From: Eucommia ulmoides
Taxonomy: Eukaryota; Streptophyta; Magnoliopsida; Garryales; Eucommiaceae
Direction: 5' to 3'
DNA length: 64,000 bases
NCBI GenBank assembly: GCA_016647705.1
Contig: CM028333.1
Coordinates: 20,085,743-20,149,742, forward strand
Below, in pieces: positions 31,300-43,185 of the stretch (position 1 is its first letter; every line of letters starts with the position of its first letter). The notes beneath the pieces were generated by a model. The model saw only the letters and a list, made by a program, of their open reading frames with translations. It did not search any database and was not told where the DNA came from. Made by a program: the position numbers and the translations under genes.

Positions 31300-31970
31300 T
31301 ATCTTGCACCTCATCGGGAAGTAAACTGTGAAGGAGACTCTAGGTCGAGCTTCCAATCTCAATCCAAAATCTCTTGATCTCGATAGCTACAGAGTTGTAA
31401 AATTAGAGACAAAATTGACATTAAACCTTCATAGATAAGGAATAAAGAAATAAATGTTAACAAAAACTGGAGAAAAAAATAAAAGAATTAACAAAAAATA
31501 AAGAAATAATAGAAAAACATGGTAGCTACGTGGCGAAAGAAGGATAACGACTCTTCTGCTGAAAGTTGGAAGGGAGGATAGTTGAAGATATCCAAATTAA
31601 TTAGCCACTCGTTCTACCAATAGGCCTCATCTTGCCTATGAGCTTCTGGGCTATGGCTCGCTTACCCTCTTTCGTAGAGATCAAGTCAGGCAGTAAAGCT
31701 CATGTTGTCGACCAAATTCTAATGCTTCGGATTGTAAGGTGAACAACAACTATCTTTGACATGGATCTCAAAACGTAGTTCTAACATAAGTTTGAAATGC
31801 CCTTGGAAGTATGCTCCCACAAAGGTTAATTTCAACAGCAAAAACATCATCTAGCGAAATTTAAATATAGGCTTCATTCTCTATTCACCTCATGAACTGC
31901 TATTTTGTGCCTAATTCTTTGGCTTTGAGAACCACTCTTAGTCCATTCTCTTTAACATATTCGAGGATTA
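31300..31970 (-). pseudogene. Unidentified exon-like fragments beside the Helitron-like end
   Basis: I do not recognise the parent gene. Read on the minus strand there are several short gene-like stretches without stops. One at 31968-31903 reads YVKENGLRVVLKAKELG. One near 31840-31760 contains LDDVFAVEINLCGSILPRAF. One near 31695-31588 reads LISTKEGKRAIAQKLIGKM. One near 31340-31300 ends SLLPDEVQDMIL then stop. Their amino-acid make-up and spacing look like degraded exons of one host gene. They lie on the same strand as the Helitron-like end, as expected for a captured gene. Confidence 0.35.
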
Positions 31971-32712
31971 ATAAGAAGAGGAAAAGAAACTCTATTGTCA
32001 TATACTTTTTTAGGAATTTGAATATTGTCAAAAGGTTGAAAAAATAGAAAGGGGATGCGTACACGGAAAAAAAAAATTAAAAAATCTAAGATAAAGATAA
32101 AGAAAATCAGTCAATAAAATTAACTTGGAAATTGTAGACTTACATAGTAGAGGTGATGCTAGTCCACGGCAACATTGGCATCGCCTGAAGGCATGAATGT
32201 AAAACAAAAAAAAAAACATTAAATTTTTTTAAACAACATACTTATGCAGGATAGTTATGCAAACTTTTAATCGATTTGTCTGTTGCAACATCAACTCCAA
32301 TATTTGAAAAACATTTCAAATGAACACAATAAAAAATTAATGTACAAAAAAATTGGACATAATCCTTTTTACTTATATGACATTCCAAATTCTATTAAAG
32401 TGCTATTAACCCTCTTTTTTTTGGGGGGGGGGGGGATTCTTCTTGGGTATCATTTGGATCTATTTAAGCCTTTTTTCGACAATCACTTGGAAGAAAAACA
32501 CTTGCAATTCTCCTTTTGTTTCAGAATTATTTTGAATTCACTGTTATCATTTCCATACCTAATGACAGTGCCTTCACCTAAACCTAATTTGACAAATTTA
32601 CACCCAAATAAGGACTCCAAATTCAAACAAAATTTGAACAAAATTATGGAATTCTTGAAATGAGGAGAGACTCTTCAATTTGCCATTGCTAAGTTCATTG
32701 ACTAAAAGCGCC

Positions 32713-32961
32713 ATGGCACACAGGGTCGTGGATGAAGTCATGGGTCCCCGTACCATTCAACATGAGACTGTTGTCTCTGAAGTAGTTGGCACCCCAGCAC
32801 CCATACCAAACAGTTTCAGTGGCTCTGATGCCTGTGGCATACACTCTAAGGCATTCCAAGATTGCCTGAACAGTTCTGGAAATGACATCAGCAAGTGCCA
32901 ATTCTATATGGACATGTTGAGTGAGTGCAAGAGGAATTCAGGGTCTACGATGAGTGCTTAA
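32713..32961 (+). pseudogene. CHCH twin-CX9C (At12Cys-like) gene fragment, still open
   Basis: An 82-residue open frame closely resembles the C-terminal part of plant At12Cys proteins, small mitochondrial twin-CX9C (CHCH) proteins related to CHCHD2/10. Seen directly: AHRVVDEVMGPRTIQHE, the first pair C-GIHSKAFQD-C and the second pair C-QFYMDMLSE-C, both exactly CX9C. Family members carry an N-terminal Gly/Ala-rich region, which is absent here: upstream sequence is unrelated and similarity begins just before ATG 32713. About 100 bp of plausible 3' UTR follow the TAA. It is probably a 5'-truncated copy (captured or retro-copied). It could make a short protein if transcribed, but without the N-terminal part a normal role is doubtful. 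Confidence 0.7.
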
Positions 32962-35633
32962 TCAATCCATAGTTCTATCATACTTTTGATTATTGGTGGG
33001 TGGTGTATTACCGGATTATACATTGTCCTTGAACAACATTTGCACTTTCAATAATGAATGGTATTGTATTTTATGGTTTATGATTAAAATTAAAATAAAA
33101 ATAAAATAAAATTAATGTCTTTAGGCATGAGGTGTGTATATAGATCATTTTACACTTGTTTTATTAAAACATCAACAATAATTACCATTTACACCATTAC
33201 AAACTAACAATGTACGTCACGAATACAACACAATCAATATCCAATAACGTAAATATTTAACTATTAAAATAATCTACAATTAAACATGAGTTTAACCGAA
33301 ATAAAATCTAAACAAAAAATGTTTACTACCGAATCTCGTTACTTTAAACCTACATTTCGCAAATGCAACTACACAATTAATAATTCAAAAACCAAAATAT
33401 AGTTCCTTGAAAAAGGATTAAAATTAAAAAAAAAAAAAAAGAAAAGAAAAGAAAAAAAAACTTTGTAATTTAAAATTAAAAAAAAACTCAGATTACTGTA
33501 TCTATGACTTCAGTTTTGTCCTTTACCAACAAAAGCTAGACTATGTATATCTTTAAAAACAAAAAATTATAAAAACCTAATGGATAATATGGGTCAATAA
33601 AAAAATAAAAATAATACTGCAAAGAAAATAAACAATCAAAAAATAAAAGAATTTTAAAGTAAAAATAGTTGAGATATACTCCAAATCCATATTACGTTGG
33701 TGACTCATCATAAATTTGGAAACAAAAATATAGAAATATGGGAACAAACACAGAAATTTAGGAACAGAGACAGAACAGAAACAGAATATGGTTGGAACAA
33801 AAATACTAAACAAATACCACTTCTATAACTTTCTTCTTGTCTTTTGAAATTCTTCTTAGATTTTGTTTGGCAATTTAATCGCTCATTCTAAAATTGCTTG
33901 GAACAGAAACACTAAAAAAACAGCACCTATAGAAAATATAAAGTGAAGTTTTCATGAACTTACTGTTTGGGGCTTTTGGACACGGTAGTTCCCGACTCTT
34001 GTATTTAATACTTATCACTCCCAATCCACATTACAACGCCGACTCATAAAAAATCTGGGAAAAAAAATAGAATTTAGAAATGAACACAATCAAAAGCACA
34101 AATAAAATCAGAAAGCAATCATTAGAAAGTGAAATTAGCAATACGAAATCAGAAAGTAGCCTATACGTTATGGACAAACCTACTGTCATCAGATCAAACA
34201 TGAAATCAGTAGCATTGTTCATTATTCAGGCATTTCATCAAACATGTAGTGCTCAATATGATTATAGAGCAATCAATATGAAATCAGATTACAAATTCGG
34301 GTATGAAATCAGTAATCTAATTATAGTCAAACATTAGATTATGGAAAAAAGAATGGAAATTGAAATTCACAATATGAAATTCGCAAACATCAGAAAATAA
34401 ATTCGCAATATGAAAACTGACCTTCGCAAAGAACAAAATAGAATCACAAACTCGCGCTATTTGCAAACACTAAGAACAGTAGCAAACAAAATGCCAAAGC
34501 AAATAGAAAATAGAAGCTGACCTTGGCAATATGAAATCAAAAAGTGACCTTTGCAGTTGATCCGATGAAGCAAGGATCGATTGTTGTGAAGAGGTCGTCT
34601 GATGCGACGGTCTTATAGACGCGAGATGGAGGGATTCCATTTGGGCAAGAATGATTTTCAGGGATTAGGGCAGAGATTAGGGACGACTGATTTTCAGGGA
34701 TTAGGGAATAGAACATGAAGATTAGGGATTAGGGAATAGAAGATGATGGCGATGACAGCGATGAACAATCCAAGAGCGATGATCAGGGGAGATGAGGGAG
34801 GTGACGACCGCGAAGATGAGGGAGGTGACGAAGCGATGATCAAGGGAGATAAGGGAAGTGACGATCGCGAAGATGAGGGAGGTACCGATCTGCGAGATCA
34901 GGCAGTAAATAGAGAGAGAAAGTGAGACGAATCCGGCGAAGATGGGGTGGAGATGAAGCCAACAGAGATGATAAGCGATGATCGCTCTGGAAATGGAGAC
35001 ACAGATTGAGAGAGTAGATTGATTTTCGGCGGGTGATGGAGAAAGAACAAAACAGCGATCGAAATCTCAAACCCTCAACGTGTGGAGTGTGTAAAATGAA
35101 TGCCATCTAATGGTTAGAAAATATCTAGAAGTTTGTCTCTCATCCGATGGCCGTGAATATACCCATCCTAATTTATTTTATATATATATATTTTAACGTT
35201 TGGGTTGAGGTTAAGTCTTGCTTGGCATTTGTCTCTGCCTTCTTTCTCTTTTTCTTATTCTTTTTTTTTTTTTTTGCTATTTTTCAGTTCCCAATTTATG
35301 TTTTCAACAAATGGGTTATCACTAATTTTCACAAAAATGTGATTTTTGAAAATCCGTTTTCATATTGCAAACGTAACAACACCTAAGTTTTTTTGTAAGA
35401 AATATTCATATTTTTTCATCTTCTTCTCCTTAAATCACTCTATTCCAAAAATTTCTCTTTCTTCTTATCTTGCACTCACAGACGTGCACATATCTCTCAT
35501 CAATCCATTGTCGAATCTCGTGTACCAAATATGTCTTTAATTGTTGGTTAAAATGGAATGAGTATAAAATGGAAATGATAGGGGTGGCAAATGGGTAATA
35601 GTCGAATATTAGTCCGACAATTTATTAATCGAA
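32962..35633. other. AT-rich intergenic DNA; nothing coding recognised
   Basis: The stretch 33580-34560 is full of loosely repeated words (aatatgaaatcag, ggaacagaaacac). About 34560-34940 is G-rich and contains two tandem copies of a unit of some 65 bp (gaagatgagggaggtgacga) at 34780-34895. Neither strand shows a recognisable protein. Open frames here reflect low-complexity composition. Confidence 0.5.
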
Positions 35634-36608
35634 TAAAAATAAGGGTTAATTAGACTTTGCCCCCCTGTGGTTTGCACATTTTTGACTTTGCCCTCCTGTG
35701 GTTTGGACGTCGGTACTTTGCCCCCTCGTGGTTTGGACCAAATTGCAACTATAACTCTGTTAACAGAAATTTGAAAATGTCAATTTTACCCTTCTATAAT
35801 TATTAACGTTTATTGGGGGTTAAAGTGCAATTAACTATCAATGATCATTCCTCTCTCTTGATCTCAGAAGTCGACCTCAGCCTCTCTCTCTCTCTCTCTC
35901 TCGTGATCTCACTCCTCTCTCTTGATCTCATTGTTCTCGATCTTACTTCGCTATCTCGATCTCACTTTGTTGATAGAACAAACTCAGACTCTTGATCATT
36001 CAGACCTCTCGATCTCACATCTCGTTCTCGTTCTCGTTCATCGCTCTCAGTCTCTCACTCGTTCATCACTCTCGATCATCGTCGTCTAGATTTCTCATTC
36101 AATTCATCAATTTTTTTTCGGATTCTTCGATTTCTTACGCCAGATCTGAGAACGACAAAAGGATTTTGGAAGAATCGTGCAATATCTGTTTGATTCCGGG
36201 CGATTATTGGAAGAATCAAACGATTTAGGGTTACACTGTACAAGATAATATTTGCTTGATTTTAAAAATTGGTTTCTTATGTTTCTATTTCTGGTTCAGA
36301 CAATTATGTTTCTGTTTCTGTTTTTTAATATTTGCTTTGTTATGAAAATTTGTTAATGTGGTAAATCCGTTTATAGTTTTTATGTCATCTGTTTCTGGAA
36401 AATTGGGAATAGAAAACATGATTATGGGAATTAAGATAAAAAAAAAAAAAAAAAAACAAACAAACAAACAAACCTGTTAGGAGCACCTTGCTCAGAATTG
36501 GTTCAACTTTGAATTACACTATGATTCCACGCTTCTGTTTTGCATTTACCTAACAGCCAATATTTTTATATTCATGAAAAATGTATGTTTGTTTTTATAT
36601 TTTGCAGA

Positions 36609-38998
36609 ATGTCTTTGTTCAACCTTGAATTATACCATGGGGGATGCTTTGAATTTAGCCCAAGTTTACATTATGTTGGGGGGGGGGGGGGGGGGGGGGA
36701 GATAGAATACCATTTTAGTTGTGATGCTGATTGTTGGTCTTATTTTGAAATGGAGACTCTGTTCAAGGAATTAGGGTATAACGGTTTAACTCATTTGCAC
36801 TTCAAAATACCCGAAACTGAGATGTTAAGGAGAATTGAAACTGATAATGATGTACTTGAGCTAGTTAGATTGCATAATGAAGGTCAACATGTTAAAGTAA
36901 TCTTATATGGAGAGGCTAATGGTAAAGTTGTTAATGAACAAAGCCCTGAAAAAGAATTTAGTGAAGAAAAAGAGTCATCTAATCAATCAAGCGACCCTGA
37001 ATGGGTTAGGGAGGATTTAGAGGATTTTGGAATGGATGATATATTCGATAATGCTCATAAAGAATCAACAAATAATGTACCACCATTTTTATGCAATGGC
37101 CATAATGAAACTAATGGATGTTGGTGGCAAAATGAGAGTGATGGTGAGGAACTACAAAGTTTGGATGGGTCTGATGCTGAAAATAATGTTGAAAACTTTT
37201 CTCTATATAATGAAGAAAAAATCAAAAATGACCTTGAATTGGTTGTTGACATGATGTTCCCTACTGCTAAACAATTTAGGGTTGCATTGAGAGATTTCAA
37301 TGTGCGGAAAGGGTACGGCAATAAGTTTATAAAGAATGAGTTAAATAGAATTACCGCTAAATGTAAATTTGAATGTGGTTGGAGAATACATGCTTCTTTC
37401 ATGCAGGGTGAGAAGACTTTCAGATTAAGTCACTTGTTGGTCCACATACTTGTGACAGGAGGTACAAAAATAGCCAAGTGAACTCAAGATACATATCTCA
37501 GAAGTATCTTGAAGCACTTACTGACGATCCAACTTGGAAGGTGAATAAAATGAAAAATACAATCCATAGAGATCTTAATGTGAAAGTTAGTAAACATCAA
37601 TTGTATAAAGCTAAACAGCTGGCAAGAGAAGCTATTGAAGGTGATCAATTGGTACAATATGAGAGGTTGAGAGATTATGCCGAAACTGTCCGGCAGTACA
37701 ACCTAGGTAGTGTTTTAGTTATTAAAACTGAAGATAGACCTGTGGTTAATGTTGGCCCTAGGATTGAGTTGTCTCCACCAGTGTTTCAAAGAATTTATGT
37801 GAGGTTTGGAGGCCAGAAAGAGGGATTTCTTAGAGGTTGTAGACCAATTATTGGGTTAGATGGATGTTTCTTGAAGCATTTTTACGGAGGACAACTTCTT
37901 TCCGCAGTAGGCAGAGATGAGAATGATAATTTCTATTTGCAATGGTTGTGGTTGAGAATGAAAATTCCGATTCATGGACTTGGTTTTTGAGACAATTAAC
38001 TTATGACATTGGAACTGTTGAAGAGAAGGGTTGGATGTTCATTTCAGATACGCAAAAATGATTAGAACATGAATTTGAGGTGGTTATGCATGGGGCTGAA
38101 CACAGAAACTGCTTGAAGCACATTTTTGAGAATTTTAATAAAAAATTTAAAGGACAAGAACTTAAAAAATTATTGTGGAAAGCTGTTTCTACTGCTAATT
38201 TAAGAGAACATGAATTGTGGATGAAAAAAATTGCAGTTGTTGACATTAATGCGCATAATTGGCTAGCTGCAATTGGTCCTCATTTATGGACCAGATCTCA
38301 TTTCAGTTATAGGTCTAAATGTGATATTTTAGTCAATAACATTTGCGAGTCTTTTAATGCTTATATACTTGAGGTAAGGGAGAAACCAATTATATCAATG
38401 ATTGAGTCAATCAGGAGATCCTTAATGAATAGAATTCAAGTGAAGAGAAGTGAGTTGGAAAAGTATAATGGAGTCATTTGTCCAAAAATTTTGGCCAAGT
38501 TAGAAAGAATTAAGGATAACGCCAGAAATTGCTTTGCCCATTGGGCTGGGAATATGAAGTTTGTGGTTGACAATTTTGATAAGACTTATGTGGTTAACTT
38601 GGGTGCCAAGACTTGTGGTTGTAAAATGTGGGAATTATCTGGGATTCCTTGCAAACATGTCATTGCTGCAATCAATTTCAATAGGGAAGAACCAACTGAT
38701 TATGTGGATAAATGTTATAGGAAAGACTTGTATTTGGCCACCTACAGCTACATGATCAATCCGGTTCCTGGAATGCATGATTGGGTTCAAACTAGAATGC
38801 CTTTGCTAACCCCTATCAAAAGGGGGCTAAGCTGGTAGACCTAAGAAGATGAGGAGGAGGGGTCCTGATGAGTCGGGAGTTGCACTACAGACAACTAGAA
38901 GGGGAAAATCAATTCAATGCAAAAGGTGTTTGCAAAAGGGACACAATCAAAGAAGCTGCAAAAATAGCAAACATCCGAAGTCGAAATTAGTTGAAAAG
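36609..38998 (+). pseudogene. MULE transposase (MuDR family), frameshifted
   Basis: The frame starts at ATG 36609, just after an intron acceptor (tttgcag). Order: an N-terminal region with a 7-glycine run coded by a poly-G tract, an acidic linker, a MuDR DNA-binding domain (FRVALRDFNVRKGYGNKF), then the MULE catalytic core (GLDGCFLKHFYGGQLLSAVG). Near the end come a SWIM zinc finger (CGCKMWELSGIPCKHVIAAI) and a zinc knuckle (CKRCLQKGHNQRSC). Breaks: a frameshift near 37428, another near 37938, a TGA near 38060 where the family has glycine (GGA), and a frameshift near 38827. The domains are otherwise well kept, so the damage is probably recent. Confidence 0.9.
36678..36699. repeat. Poly-G run inside transposase coding sequence
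   Basis: About 21 G in a row, read as glycines, with a shorter poly-G at 32424-32436. Such runs are prone to slippage and to sequencing error, so the exact length is uncertain. Confidence 0.8.
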
Positions 38999-40198
38999 GT
39001 ACTGTGTTATATATTAACATTTAATATTTAATTTCTGTAATTTTTCCATATATTAATTGTTGACGTTTTTTGGTATTTGAAGGAGAATTCTCAGACAGTT
39101 GCTTGTTCATCGTCTCAACCAATTATTTTATCTCGGGAAGTTGACAAAGACAACAACTTAATCTGGTAAATTTTTAACAGTGTACTAATTACATTTTTTT
39201 GAGGTTAAAAATTTTTACTTGCATATTCATTGTTTTTATTGTCATCTACATTCCATCTTCATTGTTCTCATTGAACAGATTACAGCTGAAGTTGCAGAGG
39301 ATTAAGTCCATTCGGTACAAGGACAACATTAAAAGGCGGATTGGAATGATTTTTTTTGGGTCTTTTTTGGATTTTTTGTTAATTTTGGGTCTACTATTAT
39401 AATAATGTTGTCATTTGTTGGGTAAAAAATCCTCTTGGAAATGCATTTTGCTCAATTTTTTTTTTGTTCAGTGATGTTAATGTGTTATTGAAAAGGAAAT
39501 TGATGTTTGTTAATTGAATGATTTTGGTTCATCAGTGAATTGTTGTATTTTGATGGAAAATTATGTAATACCATGGTACATTACGATGAAATATAATTTT
39601 TGATGTATTTGGAAATATTAAGATGGTGTATTTTCATGAAATTGTGCATTTTGAAGAAATAAAAAATATATTAACATTATTTATTATGGTGTTTTTGTTT
39701 TTTGTTTGTTGTTTTTTCTTTTTCTTTCTACAAAAAAAAAAAGAGTCTATTATAGTGTATTATTGTGAAATTATGTATTAAGATAGTGTATTTCACAAAA
39801 TGTATTATGTAGAGAAAAAATAAAAATACTTGAACAAAATAAGAAATTGTATGTATTAAAGATCGATTAAAATCCTTGGAGAAAATAAGAAATTGTATGT
39901 ATTAAGGATTGAATATTAAATATGGTAGTAGGAAGGATAAAATAGGAATAACAATTATGTTTTTTGGATGAAAATCATACCAAATAGATCCCCACTCTCA
40001 TAACCCGCGAGTGAGCAACAAACAATGTCAAAATGGATGGAAAAAGTTACTTTTGCACTTTAGTTCAAAACTATAGGAGTGCAAAGTCCAAAAGGTGCAA
40101 ACCACGAAGGAGCAAAGTACCGACGTCCAAACCACAGGGGGCAAAGTCCAAAAGGTGCAAACCACAGGGGGGGAAAGTCTAATTAACCCTAAAAATGA

Positions 40199-40741
40199 TA
40201 AACTATGGATCATAAACACATATAGGCAAATCCAAATTATCCTCAAGTGATCTAGTTTATACTATACAATTGTTCCAAAAATTTGAAAACAGATAGGACA
40301 TCAAATTCTTTTAGATGTCTATCTCTATTTATAAGACTTTTTGAGACAATACCAATGACATTTACTCTCATTTTAATTATACATGAAACACTTCTTATCT
40401 TTTCAATCTGATTAACTGAGTCACTCTCGACCACATTCTATTAAAAAAATACTCATGCAATATAATATAATATTTTATTTTATTTTTTAATTTTAATTTT
40501 CTATTATCTGCCCTCTGTCCCTCTTATTTTTTATTTTTTGTATTAAAAGAAAAAAACCTAGAAAATACAAAGGTAGAAAAAGAAAAAGAAAAAAAAAATC
40601 AAACATAAAAACAAAAATTAAGAAGTAAAAAAATAAATTTAAATTTGAAAAACAAAACAAAAAACAAACCACACACAAAAACTAAAGAAATCAAAATAAA
40701 ATAAATAAATAAAAGAAAGAGAAAGGAGTAGAATTTAGAAA

Positions 40742-40784
<43 letters not shown>

Positions 40785-41960
40785 ATAATACTTAAAAGTG
40801 AAAGATAAGCCTTTAAAATAAACTATGACTAATCTCTTCAATTTTCTTATTCTTATTAAATCAATGGTCAAGATCTTCTCTTCCTATTAGCAATAGCATT
40901 AAATGAATAGAAAACTATTTTTAATTATTTGTTTATTTATTTTTGTTTTGTTTTGTTTTTTATTATCAATTCAATATTTCATTTTTTTAAATGTATTCAT
41001 AATATTAGATTTTTTTTTAAAAAAAATTGAATTAATTTTCACTCAAATAAATTTATTTTTTAATTAATAATTTTTTTTATTTGTGTGTCGTTATTATTAT
41101 CAATTCGAACTTTCATTCATTTTTTGCAAAAAAAAATATTTATAATATTAGATTTTTTTTTTAAATAATTAATTTAATTTTTATTTCAAAAAGGGATGAA
41201 TCATGTGGGTTAAAAATGATGGGCCTCAAAAACATTCTTTTCTCCAATAATCTATTTTATCAGTACTCTTATCCTAAATGAATGTATTTGTTTGTCCATA
41301 TGAAAAAAAAAAAAAAAAAAAGTGTTCTTGATGAGCATTTCATAAATTAAAAATAATTTTTTTTTTTAAATCCAAATTTTACGATTAACTATTTATCTAA
41401 TTCACTTTATGCAATGATTTTTTAAGAAAAAATAATAATTCTCTCAAAAGTTAGAAGTCATTGTACACTACAAAAATTATTATAATTTTTATATGAAAAT
41501 TGCAGTTATTTTAAAATAATATAATAATTTTGGATTCATAAAAAATTTATTGTACCAACGTGGAATATATTGACTAAAATTTTAAGTTTGTATAATATTT
41601 ACCAAAAAAAACTTTAAAGTTTATGTCCATAGAGTTTATATCATCTCATAGTAATTTTACAAAATTTGAAAAACACACAATATGTTGATATTTTTGTGAT
41701 TTTTTGGCTATGAGTTTTCCATTCCATAGTTTTGTGATTTTTATTTTATTTATTTTTATTTTATGGTTTCTAACTTTTATTATGTTTTTTCGAAATGGGT
41801 CATGATACAAAAAAACTTGGCTATTCAATCAATTTTATTAAAAGTATCAAATGTAAACATCATGAGGAAGAAAATACAATTTCTATTGGTTTAGCATCCA
41901 AAGAGTAAACAACTATTTCATATTATTATAAACAAATCTAATACGAATTTTCTTTATTTT
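40199..41960. other. AT-rich DNA with a (TA)n tract and a local duplication
   Basis: No gene. A (TA)n microsatellite lies at about 40746-40780. A block of about 100-130 bp (tattcataatattagattttt...) at about 40960-41090 is repeated at about 41095-41190. The rest is poly-A/T-rich with nothing recognisable. Confidence 0.5.
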
Positions 41961-41970
41961 AGTCTTAATA

Positions 41971-41991
41971 CGCGCATTGTGCTAAAACTAG
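41971..41991 (+). mobile_element. Second Helitron-like 3' terminus
   Basis: A weak 4-bp stem (GCGC..GTGC, one G-T pair, 41972-41982) is followed by taaaaCTAG at 41983-41991 and then T. The layout fits a Helitron 3' end on the + strand, so a Helitron body would lie to the left. The hairpin is short, and no 5' TC end was located. Confidence 0.4.
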
Positions 41992-42671
41992 TATATATTA
42001 TATTGCAAGAATATTTCTTTCAGCAAAATATGATAAGTGGTCTTTCAGGTAGTATTAAAATGAGCTTCCATATGTACAACAATTTTTGCTAAATATACAC
42101 CCCTTAAAAAGGGTGTTTCTATATGTACACCCTTTTTGCAAAATATACACCCTAATTTAAAAATAAATCAAAATTATTTTAAATTTATCCCTTTCTACAA
42201 AATACACACCCCAATTTAAAAATTGATCAAAATTATTTTAAATTTACTTTTTTACCCTTTTTAAAAATTATTTTATTTTTAACCATAAATTTTTATGATT
42301 ATACACTACCACTTTTTCCCCAACTACCTCGCCGTCTCCCTACCCTACTTTCCCTGTCACCTCCAAGCCTCGCCGTCCTCGCTACCCCTCCGTCATTCCT
42401 ACCTCATTTTTTTTCTTCTACTTCTTCTCTCCCTTTTCTCTCTATGTTGTAAATAATGTGTGTATATTCACACAGAGAGGGGTGAGAAGAAGAAGAGGAA
42501 GAAAGAGAATGAGAAAATGGGAGCGACAAAGGGGTGGTGGGGATGGTGGGACTTAGGGGGACGATTACATTTTTTAATAGAGTATAAATTTTGTTATTGA
42601 TCAGTAATCATTATTAAACTTGATAGTATTATTTCTAGACTACTGAGGTGTTAAAAATCGTTATCTGAACT
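41992..42671. other. Intergenic DNA with short direct repeats
   Basis: The words tacaccccttaaaaagggtg and tacaccctttttgcaaaata recur, with two copies of aaaattgatcaaaattattttaaattta. A CT/GA-rich stretch follows at 42400-42560. No gene and no clear element ends. Confidence 0.4.
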
Positions 42672-43185
42672 TGCATGCTTTAAACTTGATCTGTTTATTA
42701 TTAATTGAGTAAAAAGATTTAATTGATTTTACCTGGATTAGTTGTTTATGTGCTCACATTGCTTAATCAAATAAATTTGCATAGCATTATAATTTAATTA
42801 TTTGTATTTTGCGTACACTATCACACTTAGTGGAGTTGAATTGTAATTGATATTTATAAGTGTTAGTAGTAGATTTGAGAGATTCTTTTTTTTTTTTTTT
42901 TGTCTGCTAGGTTTGTACCTTGGATTTAAGTGTAATCAGTCCAAGTAGGAGTGTGTTTGAGTATAAGGGTAATTTACTCAATTTGGATGTAAAAATTTGA
43001 TTCTCACTTGAAAAGAAGATCAAGATTTAGCCATGTGAGAGCTCAGGAGAGTAGACGTAGGTAAGAGTAATTTGTCGAACTATTATAAAATTTGGTGTCT
43101 CCCAGTCTCTATCCTTTTTCTGTTTGGCTATGTGTTTGTGCTTGCATTAACACGTTTCCACTGAAAATCTAAGATAAAATCAAAT
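42672..43185 (+). repeat. Copia-LTR-like repeat, copy 1
   Basis: Closely related in sequence and order to 44844-45390 (below). Shared blocks include ctttaaacttgatct, tgctcacattgcttaa, ggtaatttactcaa and tgtgcttgcattaa. The sequence has the feel of the 3' half of a Sirevirus-type Copia LTR. Copies 1 and 2 are direct repeats about 2.2 kb apart; they could be the two LTRs of a deleted element or two separate remnants. Confidence 0.55.

Larger units (their letters stand above)
30347..32679. other. AT-rich intergenic DNA around the fragments above
   Basis: Apart from the GA microsatellite and the exon-like fragments, no gene, RNA or paired transposon ends were seen. A run of 13 G at about 32424-32436 stands out in very AT-rich sequence. 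Confidence 0.5.
35643..40189 (+). mobile_element. Mutator-like element (MULE) with long inverted ends
   Basis: Terminal inverted repeats of about 100 bp (35643 to about 35745 and about 40085-40189) start GGGTTAATTAGACTTT on both strands and are nearly identical by eye. A 9-bp duplication flanks them: taaaaataa (35634-35642) and taaaaatga (40190-40198), one mismatch. The ends are built of degenerate copies of a 30-35-bp unit (actttgccccctgtggtttg). The 4.5-kb body carries one MuDR-type transposase pseudogene. This is a complete, autonomous-type element that has since decayed. Confidence 0.93.

Noticed and set aside
34743..34925. Asp/Gly-rich open frame with internal repeats
   Set aside because: It comes from the 65-bp tandem repeat and has no counterpart I know.
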